DNA from: Fodinibacter sp963833495
Lineage (GTDB): Bacteria; Actinomycetota; Actinomycetes; Actinomycetales; Dermatophilaceae
Assembly (NCBI GenBank): GCA_963833495.1
Contig: CAWHYJ010000017.1
Location: 1-64,000 of the forward strand
DNA: 64,000 nt
Direction of reading: 5' to 3'
In this document: piece by piece, positions 34,691 through 42,720 of the stretch
How the letters are laid out: each line of letters opens with the position of its first letter
Numbering within the stretch: position 1 is the first letter of the stretch
Translations under genes and position numbers: made by a program
The notes under the pieces: generated by a model
The model's database searches: none
The model's input: the letters and a program-made list of their open reading frames with translations, nothing else
What the model was told of the DNA's origin: nothing

Positions 34691-35517
34691 TCCTGCTCCC
34701 CGCCGGCCGGGCCCGGCCAGCGGCGGATCTCGAGCATGCCGGTGTCGGCGACCTCGCTGGCCACCTCGGCGAGCTTGCGGTTGGAGTCCTGGCTGGCGAC
34801 CCGCAGCACCGCGAACGCCTGCTCGCGGTCGAGGCGGTGCCGGTGCATCAGGATGCCCATGGCCACCCCGATCTCGCGGTTGCTCTCCATCGCCTTGAGC
34901 AGGTTCGCGGCCTTGTCGCGCGCCAACTGCGCGGTCACCAGCAGCGAGCCGTGGGTGGCGAGCACCAGCCCGGTGCCCATGGCGTGGCCGTCGAAGGCGC
35001 TGGGCCGGTCGGAGTAGACGTTCAGCGCCGCGACGGCCTCCGACTCGTCGAGCAGGGTGAGCCGGTAGGCCAGCACGCTGCGCAGCCCCAGCTCGGTGCT
35101 GACCCGCTCCCCCCACTGCCGCCAGCGGTCGTCGTGCGCCACGTCATCGGTGACGTAGACGCTGTCGTCGAGGATGGCGTCGACGCACGGGCCGCTGCCG
35201 ATCTCGTACTGCAGGGCGTCGGCCCGCAGGGCGATCTCGTCGGTGGTCGAGGCGGTGCGGAACCGCCCGCCGCGCAGCACGGTGACGCTGACGGAGCTCG
35301 CCGCCGGGATCTGCTCGAGCGTGGCGTGCACCAGCTCGTCGAGCGGGGGTCGGGCGCCGGCCTCGCTGGCCCGCCCCGTCACGGCCTGCAGCGCCTCGGC
35401 GATGGCGAGCAGGTCGGTCGACCCAGCGGTGTCGACCCTGCGGGTGACGGCTCCCCCGATGTCGGCCTCCCGGGTGTCGGCGCGCGACATCATCGACTCG
35501 AACTGCTGGTCGGTCAC
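34681..35517 (-). CDS. GAF-ANTAR RNA-binding antitermination regulator
   Basis: 278 residues. A GAF sensor domain (about 45-195: TVLRGGRFRTASTTDEIALR, YEIGSGPCVDAILDDSVYVT, LAYRLTLLDESEAVAALNVY) is followed by an ANTAR domain (about 205-262: LLKAMESNREIGVAMGILMH, RHRLDREQAFAVLRVASQDS, RKLAEVASEV). ANTAR domains bind paired hairpins in nascent RNA to prevent termination; GAF-ANTAR proteins are abundant in actinobacteria and respond to small molecules. AGGAGG precedes the GTG start at 35517. A second member is at 62192-62950. Its original downstream gene may have been the now decayed ABC operon. Confidence 0.9.
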   Translation of the reverse strand: MTDQQFESMMSRADTREADIGGAVTRRVDTAGSTDLLAIAEALQAVTGRASEAGARPPLDELVHATLEQIPAASSVSVTVLRGGRFRTASTTDEIALRADALQYEIGSGPCVDAILDDSVYVTDDVAHDDRWRQWGERVSTELGLRSVLAYRLTLLDESEAVAALNVYSDRPSAFDGHAMGTGLVLATHGSLLVTAQLARDKAANLLKAMESNREIGVAMGILMHRHRLDREQAFAVLRVASQDSNRKLAEVASEVADTGMLEIRRWPGPAGGEQEPG

Positions 35518-35583
35518 GGCATCCTCCTGGACCCCGGGGATGCGGACGAGAGGCCCGGGACAGGGCCAGTATGCGCGAACCCG

Positions 35584-35838
35584 TCAGCGGCCGGGGGGTG
35601 GCGGCATCCCGGCGTCGGCGAAGCCCGCGATCTCGTCGCACACCTCTTCAGCGCTGGTGTAGGTGCGGCTGTGGTCGAGCGCCGCTGCCCGCCAGAGCAG
35701 CCTGGCGCGCTCGTGCCGGGCGACCAGGTGGGCGAGGATGTCGTCCTGGTTGGCGGGCCACGGCGCTCGAGCCAGAGCGGCCCGCAGCTGCGCGAGATCG
35801 GTGTCGAGGTCGGTCCTGATGGCGTCGTCGATGCTCAT
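35584..35838 (-). CDS. Small hypothetical protein upstream of the GAF-ANTAR gene
   Basis: 84 residues, acidic and mostly helical by composition: DDAIRTDLDTDLAQLRAALA, NQDDILAHLVARHERARLLW and SAEEVCDEIAGFADAG. No known domain recognised. AGGAG lies seven bases before the ATG at 35838, which supports it as a real gene. It is 66 bases upstream of the GAF-ANTAR regulator in the same direction and may be co-expressed with it. Confidence 0.6.
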   Translation of the reverse strand: MSIDDAIRTDLDTDLAQLRAALARAPWPANQDDILAHLVARHERARLLWRAAALDHSRTYTSAEEVCDEIAGFADAGMPPPPGR

Positions 35839-35968
35839 GTCCCCACTCCTCCGGTCGAGGCGCCCCATCCCCCGAGCAGCCCTCCATGCCGAGCACTACC
35901 CTGCCCGACCTGGCCGGAAACGGCTAGTGGGGGCGGCCTCGAACCCGAATGCGGCCCGGTTCCCGGCC

Positions 35969-35986
35969 GCGGACGGTACCGTCCGC
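35969..35986. promoter_or_regulatory. 18-bp perfect palindrome immediately before a start codon
   Basis: GCGGACGGTACCGTCCGC ends two bases before the ATG at 35989 of the serine hydrolase. No Shine-Dalgarno sequence is visible, so the site occupies the place where a ribosome would bind or, for a leaderless transcript, the core promoter (TACCGT fits TAnnnT). A repressor operator or an occluding RNA hairpin are both possible. Confidence 0.5.
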
Positions 35987-35988
35987 CC

Positions 35989-37335
35989 ATGCGCCTCGTT
36001 CGCCGCATCGCCGCGGTGCTCCTCGTCCTGGTCCTGGCTGCCGCCGTGGCCGGGTACTTCTACGCCCGGCCGCTGCTGAAGACCGGCACCGGGTACGCCG
36101 CGCACAACTCCTGCGCCGTCACCCTCGTGGCCGACCGTGACGACCCCGAGTCCGACCTGCCGGACAACCCCCTCGTGCCCTTCCTCACCGGCTACGTCAA
36201 CGAGGCCGGCGGCTCGAGCACCTCGCAGATCCTGTTCACTCTGTCCACCCAGAAGGCCTGGTTCACCCGCGGGTTCGGCTGCACGCTCGCCACCGACCGA
36301 CCCAACCTCGGCGAGGCCACCAAGGTCGTCGCCGACACCAACCCGTTGGCCGAGGCGCCCGCCCCGGAGCCCAACGCAGAGGTCGACGCCGCCATCGGTC
36401 GGGCCTTCGGCGACGACCTGTCCTCCTCGGCCCGTCAGCTGCTCGGTACCCGGGGCGTCGTGGTGCTGCGCGGCGGCCAGCTGATCGGCGAGCGGTACGC
36501 GCCCGGCTTCGAGTCCACCACCCCGCAGCTCGGCTGGTCGATGGGCAAGAGCGTGACCAGCCTGCTGCTGGGCCGGATGGTGCTCGAAAACAGGGTCGCC
36601 GTCACCGACACCGGCCTGCGCCCGGAGTGGACCGACGGGCGCAAGGACATCAGCGTCGACCAGCTGCTGCGGATGACCAGCGGGCTGAAGTGGGACGAGA
36701 CCTACGCGCTGGGCACCCCGATCACCCAGATGCTGTACGCCGAGCCGGACATGGCCCGGTATGCCGCGAGCCAACCCCTCGTGCACCCGCCGGGCACCTA
36801 CCAGCAGTACTCGAGCGGGTCGACCAACATCCTGTGCGGGGTGCTGACCGACCTCGCCGACGCCCCGGACGCCGACCTGCCCCGCCAGCAGCTCTTCGCC
36901 CCCCTCGGCCTCACCACGGCGACGTGGGAGCCGGACGCCACCGGGACACCGGTGTGCAGCTCGTACCTGTGGGCGTCACCGCGCGACTGGGCCGCCATCG
37001 GCCAGTTCGCGCTCCAGGACGGCGTGTGGGCCGGCACCCGGATGCTGCCCGAGGGCTGGATGCAGCAGACCACCACCGACACCACGGTGACCCGGAGCGA
37101 GGAGCAGGGCTACGCGGGCGGCTGGTGGGTCAACAAGCGGGCCGACGGCTCCCTCGTCGACCAGACCCTGCCCGAGGACACCTACTGGGCCAGCGGGCAC
37201 GACGGGCAGCGGCTCTACGTCGTGCCGTCGGCCGGGCTGGTGGTGGTGCGACTCGGCTTCAGCCCCGAGGTCGACGCGAGGGACCTGAAGACCTCGCAGC
37301 TCGTCGCCGACCTGGTGGCGCTGAACGCCAAGTAG
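35989..37335 (+). CDS. Exported serine hydrolase of the class C beta-lactamase fold
   Basis: 448 residues with an N-terminal membrane anchor (about 6-26: IAAVLLVLVLAAAVAGYFYA). The penicillin-binding-like catalytic Ser-x-x-Lys is in LGWSMGKSVTSLLLGRM; the second-motif tyrosine is probably in GTYQQYSSGSTNIL, and a C-terminal WASGHDGQRLYVVP strand supplies the third. This is the esterase/beta-lactamase-like family (Pfam Beta-lactamase), not a confirmed resistance enzyme. The preceding 120 residues form a separate exported region with two cysteines. ATG at 35989 is directly behind a perfect palindrome. Confidence 0.85.
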   Translation: MRLVRRIAAVLLVLVLAAAVAGYFYARPLLKTGTGYAAHNSCAVTLVADRDDPESDLPDNPLVPFLTGYVNEAGGSSTSQILFTLSTQKAWFTRGFGCTLATDRPNLGEATKVVADTNPLAEAPAPEPNAEVDAAIGRAFGDDLSSSARQLLGTRGVVVLRGGQLIGERYAPGFESTTPQLGWSMGKSVTSLLLGRMVLENRVAVTDTGLRPEWTDGRKDISVDQLLRMTSGLKWDETYALGTPITQMLYAEPDMARYAASQPLVHPPGTYQQYSSGSTNILCGVLTDLADAPDADLPRQQLFAPLGLTTATWEPDATGTPVCSSYLWASPRDWAAIGQFALQDGVWAGTRMLPEGWMQQTTTDTTVTRSEEQGYAGGWWVNKRADGSLVDQTLPEDTYWASGHDGQRLYVVPSAGLVVVRLGFSPEVDARDLKTSQLVADLVALNAK

Positions 37336-37350
37336 CGCCCGGCCGCCGGC

Positions 37351-38235
37351 TCAGAGCGAGGCGGTGACCTTTGCGGTCTTCGCGTCGGCCACGTTGCCGA
37401 AGAGCGGCACGCACGAGACGTCGACCATGGAGTCGGAGCTGCCCGTGGCGGTGGTGCAGACGGTCTGTACGTCGGCACCGCCCTTGGCCGGGAACGACAT
37501 GGTGAACAGCACCGGGAAGCCGTCGGCGGTGCCGAGGGTGGCGCGCATCCCGGTGATGTTGACGACCGCGCCGCCCGCGTCGTCGAGGGTCCAGCCCGAC
37601 TCGATGGTGGCGCGGGGCAGCTCGAAGGCCGCACCGACGGTGACGTCGATCGACTGGCCGAGGCCCTCGGTGGGAAGGCCGCTGGGGAGGTCGCTCGGGA
37701 AGTCGGTGGGGAAGTTCTCGCTGATCGTGTCTGAGGCCCGGTTGAACAGGTAGATGCCGGCGACGACGGCGGCGCCGAGGAGCAGCACCCCGATGATGGC
37801 GACGATCAGGCAGCCCTTGGCGAGACCACCACCCTGCCGCGGCGGCGGGACGTAGGGCTGGCCACCGGGCGTGCCGTAGCCGGTCTGCGGGTATCCCTGC
37901 TGCTGCGGCAAGCCGGTCTGCGGGTAGCCGGTCTGCGGGTAGCCCGGTTGCTGGTGGCTCGGCTGCGCATAGTCCGGCTGGGCGTACTCCGGCTGCGCGT
38001 AGGCGCCCTGGGGGTAGTCGCCCGGCGGGTAGTCGCTGGGCGTCGCCTGCGGTGCCGGGATGGCCTGGGTGGTGTTGAGGTCGACCGCCTGGGTCTGGTC
38101 GACCGGGCCGTCCCACGAGGGGGGCGCCGTGGGGTCGCTCGGCAGCGGGGAGCGGAACTGGTCGGTCCACTGGGAGCCGTCCCAGTAGCGTTCCTGGCCG
38201 TCCGGCTGCAGGTGCCATCCCGCTGGTGCCGACAT
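37351..38235 (-). CDS. DUF2510 membrane protein with proline/glutamine/tyrosine-rich linker
   Basis: 294 residues. An N-terminal DUF2510 motif (AGWHLQPDGQERYWDGSQWT, about 4-23) leads to a repetitive cytoplasmic linker with YAQPEYAQPDYAQP and several GYPQTG units (about 75-130), one membrane helix (GCLIVAIIGVLLLGAAVVAG, about 150-170) and an exported domain of about 120 residues with two cysteines (VCTTATG, SCVPLFG) that could pair. GAGGAGGG precedes the ATG at 38235, so this is a separate gene although the frame is open back into the DUF779 remnant. Function unknown; the linker suggests a protein-interaction or phase-separation-like tail. Confidence 0.75.
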   Translation of the reverse strand: MSAPAGWHLQPDGQERYWDGSQWTDQFRSPLPSDPTAPPSWDGPVDQTQAVDLNTTQAIPAPQATPSDYPPGDYPQGAYAQPEYAQPDYAQPSHQQPGYPQTGYPQTGLPQQQGYPQTGYGTPGGQPYVPPPRQGGGLAKGCLIVAIIGVLLLGAAVVAGIYLFNRASDTISENFPTDFPSDLPSGLPTEGLGQSIDVTVGAAFELPRATIESGWTLDDAGGAVVNITGMRATLGTADGFPVLFTMSFPAKGGADVQTVCTTATGSSDSMVDVSCVPLFGNVADAKTAKVTASL

Positions 38236-38580
38236 TGGTGGGCCCTCCTCGGCTCGTCCCGTCTGCGCAGCGTATCCCGCGGTGTCGATGCGGAGGTCAG
38301 GGTTCGAGAACAGCGAGCTCTGGGTGTGGCGCCAGTAGGCGAACTGCGAGGTCGACACGTACATCGGCACCTCCCGCTCCAGCCCGACGTCGAGGTCGCC
38401 GACGTGCACGTCGCCGTCCGAGATGATGAACTCCCCGTCGGTGAAGCACATCGGGGCCGAGCCGTCACAGCATCCGCCCGACTGGTGGAACTTCAACGGA
38501 CCGTGGATGCCGGTGAGGCGACGCACGAGGGCGGCCGCCTCAGCGGTCACGTCGACCCGGCCGGGGGTCAGGTGGGTCAT
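38236..38580 (-). pseudogene. DUF779 protein, 3' truncated
   Basis: From ATG 38580: RVDVTAEAAALVRRLTGIHG, LKFHQSGGCCDGSAPMCF, then YVSTSQFAYWRHTQ, which is the DUF779 family associated with aldehyde dehydrogenases. The normal C-terminal 25 to 30 residues are replaced by SSLFSNPDLRIDTAGYAAQT, and the frame has no stop before it reads into the DUF2510 gene, producing a 409-codon open frame from this start. The double cysteine of the family is intact. Its partner dehydrogenase upstream is reduced to a stub. Confidence 0.75.
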
Positions 38581-38584
38581 CGGC

Positions 38585-38690
38585 TCAGCCCTGCACGGGG
38601 GCGACCCACTGGCCGCCGATCCAGTTGTCGTAGTGGCTCTCGACGGTGACAGTGCTGCGGTCGGACCCGGGGGTGGGAGCAACGTCCTTG
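38585..38690 (-). pseudogene. Aldehyde dehydrogenase, N-terminal stub
   Basis: About 30 codons matching the N-terminus of acetaldehyde/aldehyde dehydrogenases: APTPGSDRSTVTVESHYDN and NWIGGQWVAPVQG, then a TGA five bases before the DUF779 start. The remaining 450 or more codons, with the catalytic cysteine, are absent. No start codon with a ribosome site is visible. The gene order dehydrogenase-DUF779 is the usual one, so this is a deletion inside an old operon. Confidence 0.75.
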
Positions 38691-38750
38691 TCGATCTCCC
38701 GTGATCTCTGGCCCCGTCCGGCGACGGGATGACCGGAGGCTGGGCACGTG

Positions 38751-38770
38751 ACGTTGCAACACGTTGCACG
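38751..38770. promoter_or_regulatory. ACGTTGCA direct repeat in the old aldehyde dehydrogenase promoter
   Basis: ACGTTGCAAC is followed directly by ACGTTGCACG, two 8-base matches ten bases apart and each internally symmetrical (TGCAAC/GTTGCA). The spacing of one helical turn suggests a dimer or paired-dimer operator. It lies between the dehydrogenase stub and the VOC gene and may have served the regulator remnant at 39195. Confidence 0.45.
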
Positions 38771-38784
38771 TGGGTCTCGGCCGC

Positions 38785-39174
38785 TCAGCCCTCGTCGTCG
38801 AGGCAGAGGCAGAACGGGTGGCCGGCCGGGTCGATCATCACCCGCACGTTGTCCTGCGGCTGGTGGCCCGCGAGCGTGGCACCGAGGGCCACCGCCTCGT
38901 CGACCGCCTCGTCGAGGTCGCCGACCTGGAAGTCGAAGTGCATCATCGGGCGCTGCTGGCCGTCCTCGGGCGGCCACACCGGGGGCTGGTAGTCGCTGGC
39001 CTGCTGGAACACCACGTTCACCGCGGCCTCGCGCGACGTGGCGAGCACGGTCGTGCCCGGCTCCTCGTAGACCACCGGCCACCCGATCAGCTCGGAGTAG
39101 AAGCGGGCCAGCGCGGCCGGGTCGGGGGCCTCGAGCGCCGGGCCCCACCACATCCCCTGGGTTCGTGATCGCAT
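38785..39174 (-). CDS. VOC-superfamily (glyoxalase-like) protein
   Basis: 129 residues, one VOC unit: GPALEAPDPAALARFYSELI with WPVVYEEPGTTVLATS, then MMHFDFQVGDLDEAVDEAVA and VMIDPAGHPFCLCLDDEG. The metal ligands His, Glu-type positions (HFDF, and the last acidic pair) are partly recognisable. Substrate unknown. ATG at 39174. Unlike its neighbours on both sides it shows no lesion, so it has been kept while the surrounding dehydrogenase locus decayed. Confidence 0.82.
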   Translation of the reverse strand: MRSRTQGMWWGPALEAPDPAALARFYSELIGWPVVYEEPGTTVLATSREAAVNVVFQQASDYQPPVWPPEDGQQRPMMHFDFQVGDLDEAVDEAVALGATLAGHQPQDNVRVMIDPAGHPFCLCLDDEG

Positions 39175-39194
39175 GGGGACCAGCCTAGGTCGGC

Positions 39195-39930
39195 TCAGGC
39201 GCCGAGCTCGCGTTCCAACCGGCCGACCTCGGCCTCCGCCACCGGCAGCAGCGGCGAGGTCACCGGCAGGGTCTCGACCTGTCGCTCCCACATCTCCAGA
39301 TCGCTTGCCCCCCAACGAGATCGGGTCCAGACGACCATCAGGTCCGGCTCGCCCGAGGCGAGCACGGCGCCGCGCACCCGGCCCTCGAGCACCTCGCGCA
39401 GGGTGACGACAGCCGGGGGGACCTCGAGCCGTTCGGCGGTGAGGCCGCCCGGGTGCTCGACGAGGGCCGAGATGATCTCGCTGTGCCGCCGGCTCAGCCG
39501 CAGCGCACGGCCGCCGAGCTCGGCCACGGCCATCCGGGCGGCCGCGCGGATCATCGCCAGGCTCTGCGGCGACGACACGTCAGGGCCGCCGGTGATGTCG
39601 ACGACACCGAGCACTCGCCCGGTCGTGGGGTTGCAGATCGGGGCGGCCGCGCAGCTCCACGGGTGCACCAGGCGGTTGAAGTGCTCGGCGGCGTGCACGT
39701 GCACGGGTGGGCCGCGGTGCAGTGCCAGCCGGGCGCGTTGGTGCCCGCCGTGTGCTCGTTCCAGACCGAGCCCTCGACGAAGTTGATCGTCTCGGCCTTG
39801 CGCATCACCCCCGCCGGCCCGGTGGCCCAGAGCAGCTGCCCGCCGGCGTCCCCACTGACATCACGCTGTTGCAGTCGACCGCCGCCCGTCCGAGCACGGC
39901 CCTGACCCGCGCGGCCGGGCCGGACGAACG
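39195..39930 (-). pseudogene. GAF-type aldehyde-responsive transcription regulator, decayed
   Basis: The readable part starts QQRDVSGDAGGQLLWATGPA, then ETINFVEGSVWNEHTAGTNA as in GAF regulators next to DUF779/aldehyde dehydrogenase genes. Near 39730 one base is missing; after it the frame is VHVHAAEHFNRLVHPWSCAA and VVDITGGPDVSSPQSLAMIR. Two internal deletions seem to follow: LGGRALRLSRRHSEIISAL joins segments normally separated, and the DNA-binding domain after LTAERLEV is replaced by the distal VVTLREVLEGRVRGAVLASG. The 5' end is also missing. It cannot work as a DNA-binding activator. Confidence 0.7.
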
Positions 39931-39931
39931 G

Positions 39932-40006
39932 CGACTGATTGCGGATCCTCACCCCAACAGCAGGCCCGGGAGCCACCCTGAAAGGTGGCAGATCCGCAAG
40001 GAGTCG
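39932..40006. repeat. Hairpin sharing its arms with the one at 397-466
   Basis: Arms CGACTGATTGCGGATC (39932-39947) and GATCCGCAAGGAGTCG (39991-40006), 13 of 16 positions complementary, with a further CCACC/GGTGG stem inside. The left arm repeats the one downstream of the META gene. It lies between the end of the DUF1905 gene and the 5' side of the regulator remnant, consistent with a terminator. Confidence 0.65.
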
Positions 40007-40011
40007 GGAAC

Positions 40012-40305
40012 TCAGCCGAGGCGCTCGGTGAGGCGCACGCTCACCGGGTCACCGGCATCCTTGCCGATGCTGCGGCGCACGTCGGCCGTGACCGGCAGCT
40101 TGTGCCGCCCGTCGCCGAGCGCCATGAACGAGGTGCGCACCGGCACGCCGTCGATGGTCGCCGCCACCTTCACCAGGCCGCGGGTGCCGAAGAACTCGGC
40201 CGCCTCCGGCCACACGACGTAGGTCCAGCCACCCTTCGCCGGGCTGCGCTCGAGCACCGCCTCGAAACTCACGTCGAGGGGGCCCACCCCTGCGCCGGTG
40301 GTCAC
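40012..40305 (-). CDS. DUF1905 domain protein
   Basis: 97 residues that form almost the whole DUF1905 domain: VSFEAVLERSPAKGGWTYVV, FFGTRGLVKVAATIDGVPVR, SFMALGDGRHKLPVTADVR and IGKDAGDPVSVRL. The fold is a small beta barrel often fused to a bacteriocin-protection (YdeI/OmpD-associated) helix, which is missing here. Function unknown. The GTG start at 40305 overlaps the stop of the Abhydrolase_9 gene (GTGA), so the two are translationally coupled. Confidence 0.88.
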   Translation of the reverse strand: MTTGAGVGPLDVSFEAVLERSPAKGGWTYVVWPEAAEFFGTRGLVKVAATIDGVPVRTSFMALGDGRHKLPVTADVRRSIGKDAGDPVSVRLTERLG

Positions 40306-42011
40306 TTGCGCCCGATCGCCGCGCTGATGCGCGCGGCCTTGTCGGCGGACCAGTTGGGCGGCTCGGTGACGGCGGCCCAGGCCAGCAGGTTGGCGCGGGC
40401 CGAGTACATGTGCCCGTAACCGGTCGGCACGCTGCCGGCACCGGGCATGTCGAGCAGCACCTGCCACATCGTCACCAGCGGCACCCAACCCATGGTGGGC
40501 GAGACGTCGGGGCCACGCTGGCCGTCAGCCAGCCACGGCGGCCGGTCGAACGCCAGGTCGCTGGAGAAGAACACGACCGGGTCGGAGGCGTGCTGGAGGT
40601 AGGCGACCCGGGTCGGTCCCCACGCGCCGGTGACCGGCTGCAGCGAGGTCTGCTCGTCGGTGAACCGCACCGTGCGCCCCTCTTCGTAGACCGGCAGGGA
40701 TGCCGGTGAGCCCGCGTCGCGGTCGGCCTCGAGGCGGCGGTGCATCGGGTTGACGAACGGCGGCCCGACCATGAGTGCCCCGTCGACTGGCTCGTTGACG
40801 ATGTTGACCGAGCCCAGCACGCTCTCGACCCCCATCGAGCCGAGCGAGAGCCCGTAGAGGTAGAGCTCGGGCCGGTCGCCCTCGGGCAGGGTCGCCCAGT
40901 ACTGCCGCACGGTCTCGAAGACCGTGCGCGAGGTGTCGACGACGGCCTCCTGGTCGGCGAGCACCGAGATCCAGCTCGGCAGGTAGGAGTACTGCACGCC
41001 CGCGATCGCGGTGTCGCCGTTCCAGAGGTACTCGAGCGGGTCGGTGCCCCGGCTGTCGAGGAAGCCCATGCCGGTGGTGGTCGCCACGACGAGCACCTTG
41101 CGGTCGAAGGCTCTGGTGCGCTTGAGCTCGGCGAGCACCAGGTCGGCCCGCTCCTGCACCGTGTCGGCACTCTGCAGGCCGGCGTAGACCCGGATCGGTT
41201 GCTTGGCACCGGGGCCGTTGACGGCCTCGAGCTGCGCGACGGTGGGGCCGCCGCGCACGAAGGACCGCCCGTAGTAGCCGAGGTCCCGCCACGCCGCGAG
41301 GGAGGCCTTCGAGCCGGACCGTTCGGGCGCCGCCGGGTAGCCGGCGCTGTGCGAGCCGGTGGTGTCCTGCGGGGCGAAGATGGCGTTGGCCCCGGCGAAG
41401 AACCCGTTGACGATGACGCCCGTCCACAGTCCCCAGAACAGCGCCACGACGAGCCCGGTGCCGAGCACGATCGACAGGCGTGGCGGGAGGCGTCGTCCGA
41501 GCCACCGCACGGCGGTGCTGGCGAGCAGCCGCACGCCGCGACCCGCGAGGAGGAGCACCATTGCCACCACCACGGTCACCGCCACGACCACCGGCCAGAT
41601 GAGTGCTGACGTGGGCGGCATCCCGAACATCGCGCGGATCTCGTTCTGCCAGCCCACGAGTCGCCAGCCGTTCCAGACCGCGCCCCACAGGCCGATGCCG
41701 ATGAGCGCCCACAGGGCCACGGTGCGCGCACGGCCCCGCAGCCCGGGGATGCCGAGGTAGCGCCACAGCGCGGCGGTACCCGCCCCCAGCCCGTAGCCGA
41801 CGGCCACGGTGACGCCGGAGACCAGGCCCTGCAGCCAGGCGGCCCGCGGAAGGAGCGAGGGCACCAGGGAGGCGGCGAAGAACCACGTGGCGGTGGTGAG
41901 GCCCACGCCGGACAGCACGCGGTCGAGCGGTCGCTCCGGCCGCCCGAGAGCGGGCACCAGAGGGCTCTGCCGCACGCGCAGTGCGGCGTTCTCGACGAGC
42001 GCAGCGGTCAC
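40302..42011 (-). CDS. Abhydrolase_9 (DUF2319) integral-membrane serine hydrolase, paralogue
   Basis: 569 residues, same architecture as 19148-20854: about six membrane helices (FFAASLVPSLLPRAAWLQGL in the first) then a hydrolase domain with YGLSLGSMGVES as nucleophile elbow, DGALMVGPPFVNPMHRRLEA, VAYLQHASDPVVFFSSDLAF and a C-terminal YGHMYS. The elbow reads GLSLGS here and GESLGA in the paralogue; both keep the serine. Substrate unknown. It is coupled to the DUF1905 gene by GTGA and is divergent from the hemerythrin gene. Confidence 0.87.
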   Translation of the reverse strand: MTAALVENAALRVRQSPLVPALGRPERPLDRVLSGVGLTTATWFFAASLVPSLLPRAAWLQGLVSGVTVAVGYGLGAGTAALWRYLGIPGLRGRARTVALWALIGIGLWGAVWNGWRLVGWQNEIRAMFGMPPTSALIWPVVVAVTVVVAMVLLLAGRGVRLLASTAVRWLGRRLPPRLSIVLGTGLVVALFWGLWTGVIVNGFFAGANAIFAPQDTTGSHSAGYPAAPERSGSKASLAAWRDLGYYGRSFVRGGPTVAQLEAVNGPGAKQPIRVYAGLQSADTVQERADLVLAELKRTRAFDRKVLVVATTTGMGFLDSRGTDPLEYLWNGDTAIAGVQYSYLPSWISVLADQEAVVDTSRTVFETVRQYWATLPEGDRPELYLYGLSLGSMGVESVLGSVNIVNEPVDGALMVGPPFVNPMHRRLEADRDAGSPASLPVYEEGRTVRFTDEQTSLQPVTGAWGPTRVAYLQHASDPVVFFSSDLAFDRPPWLADGQRGPDVSPTMGWVPLVTMWQVLLDMPGAGSVPTGYGHMYSARANLLAWAAVTEPPNWSADKAARISAAIGRK

Positions 42012-42187
42012 GACGCTCCTTGCCTGATGGGGGATTACCGAGGGGATGATGGGGTATTCCTATGGATCGGACTTCTCCAGCGTAGGCGTCCGGATCGTTC
42101 CGGCTGGGCATGTTCCGTGGTCGCGGGCCGAGGTTGGGGGTCGGATCAGGGGTTCCCCGGATGCCGGGGTGCCCCTACCGTGGTCGG

Positions 42188-42694
42188 GTGCCGGTCGGGG
42201 ATGGTGGAGCGTCCGCACCACGGTCGGGTGACGGTGGCCGAGCCGTCGCCCTGGGCGCGGAGCTGCGGCGGCTGCACGACCGCATCCGCGAGGTGCTCGA
42301 CGACGCACGCGAGGGTCTGGACGCGACGGTGCTCGCGGCATCCCTGACCGATGACCTCGTAGTGCGCTGTCGGGCCGTCTGCACCAGCCTCGGGGCTCAC
42401 CACCGCGACGAGGACTCCGCGCTGTTCCCCTGGTTGCGGCGCGAGTTCCCCGAGCTGGGCCCGGTGGTCGACCGGCTGGAGCAGGACCACGCCATGATCG
42501 GCAGCCTGCTGTCCGACCTCGAGCACCTGGTGGGGTCGGGAGCGCCTGGCGCCCTGGTGGTGCAGCACCTCCAGGGCGTGGACGCCGTCATGGAGAGTCA
42601 CTTCCGGTATGAGGAGCGTGAGCTCGTGGGCCTGCTCGACGACTCGGACGGCGCCGGGCTGGTTCTGCCCGAACGTTTCTGGCGCGGTGGGTGA
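42188..42694 (+). CDS. Hemerythrin HHE domain protein
   Basis: 168 residues forming a four-helix hemerythrin domain with expected iron ligands: LGAELRRLHDRIREVL, CTSLGAHHRDEDSALFPWL (HHxxE), LEQDHAMIGSLL and VMESHFRYEERELVGLL (HxxxxE type). It could sense or scavenge O2, NO or iron. It resembles the C-terminal domain of the LLM fusion at 16082-17740. The start is uncertain: GTG at 42188 is used because the open frame upstream (from 42110) is rich in Arg/Gly/Pro and lies in the promoter region shared with the Abhydrolase_9 gene. Confidence 0.8.
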   Translation: MPVGDGGASAPRSGDGGRAVALGAELRRLHDRIREVLDDAREGLDATVLAASLTDDLVVRCRAVCTSLGAHHRDEDSALFPWLRREFPELGPVVDRLEQDHAMIGSLLSDLEHLVGSGAPGALVVQHLQGVDAVMESHFRYEERELVGLLDDSDGAGLVLPERFWRGG

Positions 42695-42720
42695 GAGGGT
42701 GTCGCCAGGAGGTGGTTCGC

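Noticed and set aside
35989..37335. Beta-lactamase giving drug resistance
   Set aside because: The SxxK fold is shared by many esterases and peptidases; no evidence for beta-lactam hydrolysis.
37351..38580. A genuine DUF779-DUF2510 fusion protein
   Set aside because: The DUF2510 gene has its own strong ribosome site and ATG at 38235, and the DUF779 part lacks its normal end; this is read-through of a truncated gene.
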